Below the pieces are notes generated by a model, which worked only from the letters and a program-made list of their open reading frames with translations, did not search any database and had not been told where the DNA came from. 64,000 nucleotides of DNA from Rhinopomastus cyanomelas (taxonomy: Eukaryota; Chordata; Aves; Bucerotiformes; Rhinopomastidae): NCBI GenBank assembly GCA_013400115.1, contig VXBP01000405.1:59290-123289 (forward strand), written 5' to 3'. Shown piece by piece: positions 58,881 to 64,000 of the stretch. The stretch's first letter is position 1. Every line of letters begins with the position of its first letter. Made by a program: the position numbers and the translations under genes.

Positions 58881-60850
58881 CTATCTGACAATTCTAAGCA
58901 GACAGAAGGTGGCCCAGACCTTGTCCCTGCACAAAGGAAGGCAAGGGCTGGACAGGGGACCGCTATTTTTTGGTATTGCATCCTCACTGCTGCCTACAGG
59001 AGTTGCTTTGTAGAGCAAGAAGGGTGCAAACTGGAACACGAGATGCTCCAGCATGTAGGAATACCTCTTTTTCCCTTTTAAAACCAGCTGAACTCAGCAG
59101 CAGTACAAGTTAATAGTCACAATGTGGCATCTTTCTTTGTTACATCACTTATTGCTATCTCCCAGGGGTGCCAAATCTGATGTTGTGCAGAGCTGCAAGC
59201 GTGCCTGGAGCGCTTATATCCATGCTGAAGTCCCTTCCCTGAGACGTAGCCCACAAGCACTTACCTCGCAAGCCAAAGGTGAGTTGTTCATGCTCCATAC
59301 CCCACCCAGCAGGCTGCATCCACACAGGAAGCTGTCTGATCTGAGCACATCTGTTTTGTAGACAAAGACGCTGGCAGATGAGCTCAGTTCTTGGGCAGCG
59401 AGTGACACCAGGATGTACTCCAAGATACAGTCTTCTGGGACAGATCTGTGTAAGAAGGGACCAGCATGTTCTGGTCAGAACACCCTTCACTCTGGCTTCA
59501 GGACACAATGCTTCTGTGAAAATGGAATGAGCAGAACAAGCAGAGATCAAGCTATCCTCACTCCTTGCATAACTTAATTCCTCCCTTCCAATTCTAGACT
59601 GGCAGCCTTCAGGGAGAAGAAAGTGCACTGGAGGAACACTTCACAGAGAGTTATGATTTTCTACATTTCTGAAAGTTCTGAGGGCTTAAGATGACTCTTG
59701 AGGTAACCAGAATCAGAAGCCTTAAGGGAGTAGAAGCTTTGCAGTGGGCTGTGGTGAAGGACTGAGCAGGAATTCTGCTTGGCCAGACTTGAGGGGAGAA
59801 AAAAAAGAGAAAAGAATAATATATTCATACTAAGCAATTAATTTATTTTTCTAGAAATGTTCTCCTGCTTAAATTATAACCAAGCCCTGGCACTGCTGTG
59901 TGCTATGATTTAATCCCCCCGTAATTAAAGACTTTGTTGTCATTTGAAGTCCTCACTGTGCAGAGAAAAATCAGCTCAAGAGCAGCAGAAATGTTTTCTA
60001 AAAGTCAAAGGCTGATTAGCATGAGTACTTGTGAGAAACCTTCCCAGCACACAGCCCTGAAACCTCCTGTCAGCCATCGCCCCCAGCCCCATGGCAGAGT
60101 GAGGGTGCACCCTTCCCAAGCTGACCCACTCCAGCCTGCTAGTCTTGTCCAGGTAAGACCGGTCAAGCAAGGAACAGCAGGATCCAAAATATGCATCTCG
60201 CACCTCCCCATTAAGACAGCCAGAAGTATGATGGTTGAGACAAACTGAGAAGTAATCCAGGTGCACACTTAGGACCTCCAAGTGCTCACACACAGAACAC
60301 TAGAGATGTTGGCTCTGTTCTAGCTACAGTGAGCTCTGCAGTGCTCAAATATTGGAGCATGACAGGAGTTTTAAAAGAAAAAAAATCACTATATTAGGGG
60401 CTGCCCCACTGACACACAAAGTCACTAAATGTTCCCAAATGCTTCTTAGGGACAACTGCTTTGACCACAGGGCAAAGGTCTTGATTGTCTTACCCACTCA
60501 AGATGCCTGAACAGATCCTGCAGCCTCCTTTCTAAGCTGTGGCCATAAGGAAACACCCATGCAAACAATTTAAAAGTGAGTTGATAAGGCAAACCACTTG
60601 ACGAAATGACAACTCTAATACAAACTGAGCGCACAAACTTTCAACACTACTCCACCAAAAGGGCTTTCATGGCTCCTAAACATGTGCTTATGTGCAGAAG
60701 CATCCCTTTCCTACAGCACTCAGGTGTAGAGCTTCACAATGCCTTTTAGTTTATGTAAAACGTCCATGTGCACAAAGTGAATTTAACACGAAACTGAAGT
60801 AGGTGTCAGTGGCAGACTGTTTTCACATGTCAAGACAGACGACTATGAAC

Positions 60851-62463
60851 TTTAAAACCTCCCTCTTCTGCTTTATTGACAGGTAAATTGTTCAAAAATG
60901 TTCTCACAATTCAATAATTACAAAGACTTAGACTTACATTAAAAAAGTAAAAACCAGAAAACCCCCAAAGCAGTAGTGTCCAGCTCTCACCGAGCCCCTT
61001 TATCAAGAATCTGAGAAAAAGAGCAAGTACTGTCGAACACTTAACGTAACAGGATTAAATGTTGACTAGAACACTCAGTTTAAACTAAAGATAAGTGCAC
61101 ATCCTATACAGTGTTTCAGAAAAGAACATTAGCCATTGGTATATCATTAGCCCATTTAAACCAGATTTTAAATAAGTGACATCCAATTGTCATAAAATTG
61201 GCACAGAAGGCACACTAGTGTGACAATGACAAACTGGATATGCCAGCCACTGAATTAATTACAAGCTTTTAATGAAACATGGTCACAAACCTTTGATTAC
61301 TAAAATGTATAATACATGGAAGTATGAGATTAAATATACACGCAAAACATCACCACTGCACGTGGGCCATAACAAAATATACAGGAGTGTGTTGTGCATT
61401 TTTCTACATGATCGATACTTGATTAATAATCATGGGGTCTTCATGCAGGTGAGGATACAATTAATGAGAAAAGCAGCACCCTCAGTTACACATCCTTCAC
61501 GTTCCACTTTGGTCACCGACAAATCAGACTGGTGTTGTAGTGCGACACGGTCCCTTAGATCAAGCAGACTTTGACGGCAATGTGTCCACGCAAAAGCTTG
61601 CTAGCCAAACCATGTAGTGTGTGTGTCCTTACACCAAAAAATACCCAGGAGAAACAACTTCTTAGAAGCAGATAGGCAGGAACTAGGGGTAATTTTTTTT
61701 TCACAGCAGTAATTACCAGTACTTTAAAAGCCCTGACTAATGACCGATTGAGGAGGACTAAAAAGCAAGGTATAGGTAAAGGTAACTGGCAGAAGTCTTA
61801 TGTACAAGACTAAAAAGTTGGTAGAAGGAAAGACAGTTATGCAGCTGTACATGTAATGGCTAACTGAATTAAAAGGCCACAATACTATAACCAACTTTAT
61901 TTGACTTCCTGGAAAGTCTATTGATGTTGGAAACAACCTGCAGCTTCCCAGCATTCTCCTTAAGATTTTGGAAACCATTATGGGAAAAAGGGAAAAGTGT
62001 ATTCATCTGAGGATGTAACTAGACCTGCTGATATTTCCTATGTAGAGGTCCAAATTGTGTCTAAAGGCATTTCCTGCTAATGAGACATGACATCACTCTA
62101 TAGAAAAATAATATTCCTGATATTGCAGCAACATTATCATTATCTCTATTTCTTTTCCAGCATAAGAATAAGACTATTTACTGGTGGCCTTAAACGCTCC
62201 TATGCAATAAAACCGTGTCACAGCTGTGCAGAAAGGAAACAACCGTAACTGAGCAGGGAACAATTCCGCATAAAAAGCTCAATCACTATTTAGTAAAGAA
62301 TTTTCTTCATTTCAATAGTTTGTATCTACAATCTGGATATATAATAATTCTTGTACAATACTAGAGATTCAGTCTTGGCACTAGCATCTGAGACAGCTTT
62401 GCTCTGCTCATGAATACTCCATGGAGTAGTGTAAGATTGAAGCCAATGGTGAGAGCAGTAGTG
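60851..62463 (-). other. CDC42BPB: CDC42BPB 3' UTR with two poly(A) signals
   Basis: AT-rich, on the minus strand after the stop codon. AATAAA (read on minus) occurs at 61896-61901 and 60872-60877; the latter gives a 3' UTR of about 1.6 kb. The distal end is inferred from the signal. Confidence 0.7.
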
Positions 62464-62595
62464 TTATGCATCACAAGTTGACTGGTCCAGTCCATCTAGT
62501 GTGAGCTGGTTCCTATGAGGAGAGTTGGGACTTGGGGGACCACTTGGATTTGAGCTGTTGGATGGAGTAGAGTGCTTGGTAGAGTCTGAATCAGG
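62464..62595 (-). CDS. CDC42BPB: CDC42BPB (MRCK-beta) last coding exon
   Basis: MRCK-beta is a Cdc42-binding Ser/Thr kinase controlling actomyosin (family knowledge). On the minus strand an acceptor TTCTCATTAACAG precedes 43 codons and TAA (62464-62466). The peptide is Ser/Pro-rich (HSTPSNSSNPSGPPSPNSPH) and ends STCDA, matching the C-terminus of mammalian CDC42BPB (ending ACDT in human, as I recall). It lies after the CRIB region, so no catalytic domain is in the window. Position and strand agree with the conserved TRAF3-AMN-CDC42BPB order. Confidence 0.92.
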   Translation of the reverse strand, partial: PDSDSTKHSTPSNSSNPSGPPSPNSPHRNQLTLDGLDQSTCDA

Positions 62596-63456
62596 CTGTT
62601 AATGAGAAACATTAAAAAAATAAATTATGCTTACTTAAAATCAATTCCTTACATGCAAAAGCTCTCAAAAATTAGGTGAGCAACACCTACGAAGCAGTGA
62701 GTATTGGATTAATTCCACAGCTGAACATTCACACAAATACTTCCCTTATCATCAATAGGCTGTAGAGCAGTCCCGGAGGAGATCCTGACTTAAAAGGAAT
62801 TACAGCAAACTACACGGAAATCTCTGCATCCCAGGCTCTGCTCCTTTAGCCACTGTGAAGTTTTCCTGATGAAACGCATCTATCTGTCCACTGTGGTTTT
62901 GGATTCACCAGTCTGGGTTTTTAATCAATTGTTACAGCTCAGTAGATTTATCTGACTACATAAACATGTAAACAATTATGGTCAAATCATCTTCAGTTTG
63001 GCAAGAAGGAAGGAAACAAGCACACAAACCGTTGACACAATCGAGACAGACATGTGAAGTGCCTGGCAAAAAAGTGCAGGTTGCCAAGTACTAGGCTGGA
63101 GACCTGAAAACAGAATATACTTACTGGAGACAGCCTATGTCACTAAGGACAAACTATCCACAGCCATTTCCCCAGCGCTAGAATGGTTGCTGGGTATTTG
63201 TCTTCACGGGCTGGTCTCACTTCAACAGCACGGCTGGCAGGTTTCCCACCACTTTGGTGAGCTGCATCTCTGAGCACTGCACATATTCACAGCTAATGAA
63301 ACACGGCACAGGAAAAACTGGTGCCATCAGAGCAGGTTATTTCCAAGAAAGGAAATGTATATTTAGTGAATAAATTGGAAAGTAATATCCTTCCAGAATG
63401 TAGTTCACAAGGTTTGCATGGATCAAATGATAAGGATATAATCTATAATAAGATTA

Positions 63457-63687
63457 CACAGAATCACAGAACACCAGGGATTGGAAGGGACCTCGAAAGA
63501 TCATCTAGTCTAATCCTCCTGCCACAGCAGCATCACCCAGACCAAGCTCAGGCAGGCTTCAAACATCCCCAGAGAAGGAGACCCCACAACCCCCCTGGGC
63601 AGTCTGTTCCAGGGCTCTGTCACCCTCACCGTGAAGAAGTTCCTTCTGATTTATACGGAACCTCCAGTTTACCAGCTCACACCCGTA
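63457..63687 (-). mobile_element. CR1 LINE 3' fragment 1 of 3
   Basis: ACACAGAATCACAGAACACC, GGGACCTCGAAAGATCATCT, GAGAAGGAGACCCCACAACC and GTGAAGAAGTTCCTTCTGAT. Sense relative to CDC42BPB on the minus strand. Confidence 0.9.
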
Positions 63688-63887
63688 ACTCACAGAACAT
63701 TAGGCACTGGAAGGGACCACGAAAGATCATCCAGTCCAATCCCCCCGCCACAGCAGGATGCCCCAGATCAAGTTGCGCAGCAACATGTCCAGGCAGGCTC
63801 CAAACCTCTCCAGAGAAGGAGACTCCACAAAACCCCTGGGCAGCCGCCTGCACTGCTCCGTTACCCTCACTGGGAAGAAGTTATGGA
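63688..63887 (-). mobile_element. CR1 LINE 3' fragment 2 of 3
   Basis: TCACAGAACATTAGGCACTG, GAAAGATCATCCAGTCCAAT, GAGAAGGAGACTCCACAAAA and CTCACTGGGAAGAAGTT. Same orientation and subfamily type as fragment 1, starting directly after it. Confidence 0.9.
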
Positions 63888-64000
63888 ATCATAGAATCAG
63901 TCAGGGTTGGAAGGGACCATAGGATCATCCTGTTTCAACTCCCCTGCCATGGGCAGGGACACCCCACCCTACATCAGGCCGGCCAGAGCCTCATCCAGCC
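63888..64000 (-). mobile_element. CR1 LINE 3' fragment 3 of 3 (runs off window)
   Basis: ATGGAATCATAGAATCAGTC, GGGTTGGAAGGGACCATAGG, CCATGGGCAGGGACACCCCA and GGCCAGAGCCTCATCCAGCC: a second CR1 subfamily, the same as the copy at 55720-56108 but inverse. Continues beyond base 64000. Confidence 0.9.

Larger units (their letters stand above)
54496..60850. other. AMN-CDC42BPB intergenic region (tail to tail)
   Basis: Between convergent 3' ends. It contains CR1 fragments (55011-55103, 55720-56108, 56109-56207, 58333-58600, 58790-58880), an octamer motif at 55351-55358, a CpG-rich block (57840-58290) and a (GA)n tract near 56532-56546. No coding gene supported. Confidence 0.7.
62596..64000 (-). other. 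CDC42BPB: CDC42BPB last intron (partial)
   Basis: AT-rich until 63456, then three adjoining CR1 3' ends to the window edge. No exon of CDC42BPB was found in it. Confidence 0.75.

Overview
The window is vertebrate nuclear DNA, almost certainly from a bird. Multi-exon genes with GT-AG introns are set among many truncated CR1 LINE copies, the dominant interspersed repeat of birds, many ending in the CR1-type short 3' repeat (variants of ATTCTGTGATT). No bacterial operons, rRNA, tRNA or CRISPR were seen. I cannot name the species.

Three genes are supported, in the order known from human 14q32.32 (TRAF3 - AMN - CDC42BPB). (1) TRAF3, plus strand, 1151-22212: the last eight coding exons, equivalent to human residues 100-568. 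They encode the two TRAF zinc fingers, the coiled coil and the complete MATH/TRAF-C domain. The RING exon(s) lie upstream of the window. A long AT-rich 3' UTR follows, probably to about 29.42 kb, with one proximal and two distal poly(A) signals. (2) AMN (amnionless), plus strand, 35250-54350: a complete 12-exon gene whose exons join in frame to 478 residues. It has a signal peptide, a Cys-rich VWC-like region, one membrane helix and two phi-x-N-P-x-phi endocytic motifs in the cytoplasmic tail. Intron 3 is 7.25 kb. (3) CDC42BPB (MRCK-beta), minus strand: only the last coding exon (62464-62595), its 3' UTR down to about 60.85 kb, and part of the preceding intron. AMN and CDC42BPB are tail to tail about 6.4 kb apart.

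Layout: 1-29.4 kb is AT-rich and repeat-poor (TRAF3); 29.4-35.2 kb is intergenic with one 0.8 kb CR1; 35.2-54.5 kb is GC-rich AMN with CR1 copies, an 82-bp x 3 tandem repeat and AT-rich islands; 54.5-60.8 kb is intergenic with several CR1 copies and a CpG-rich block; 60.8-64 kb is CDC42BPB, ending in three abutting CR1 3' ends.

The neighbours are not a functional pathway. TRAF3 is a signalling adaptor and ubiquitin-ligase component downstream of TNF receptors and innate sensors. AMN is the membrane anchor of the cubilin (cubam) endocytic receptor. CDC42BPB is a Cdc42-effector kinase. The most distinctive non-genic items are a 209-bp non-autonomous hAT element with a perfect 8-bp target duplication in the last TRAF3 intron, a phase-compatible cryptic terminal exon candidate in TRAF3, and the AMN intronic tandem repeat. 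I found no clearly new gene system.
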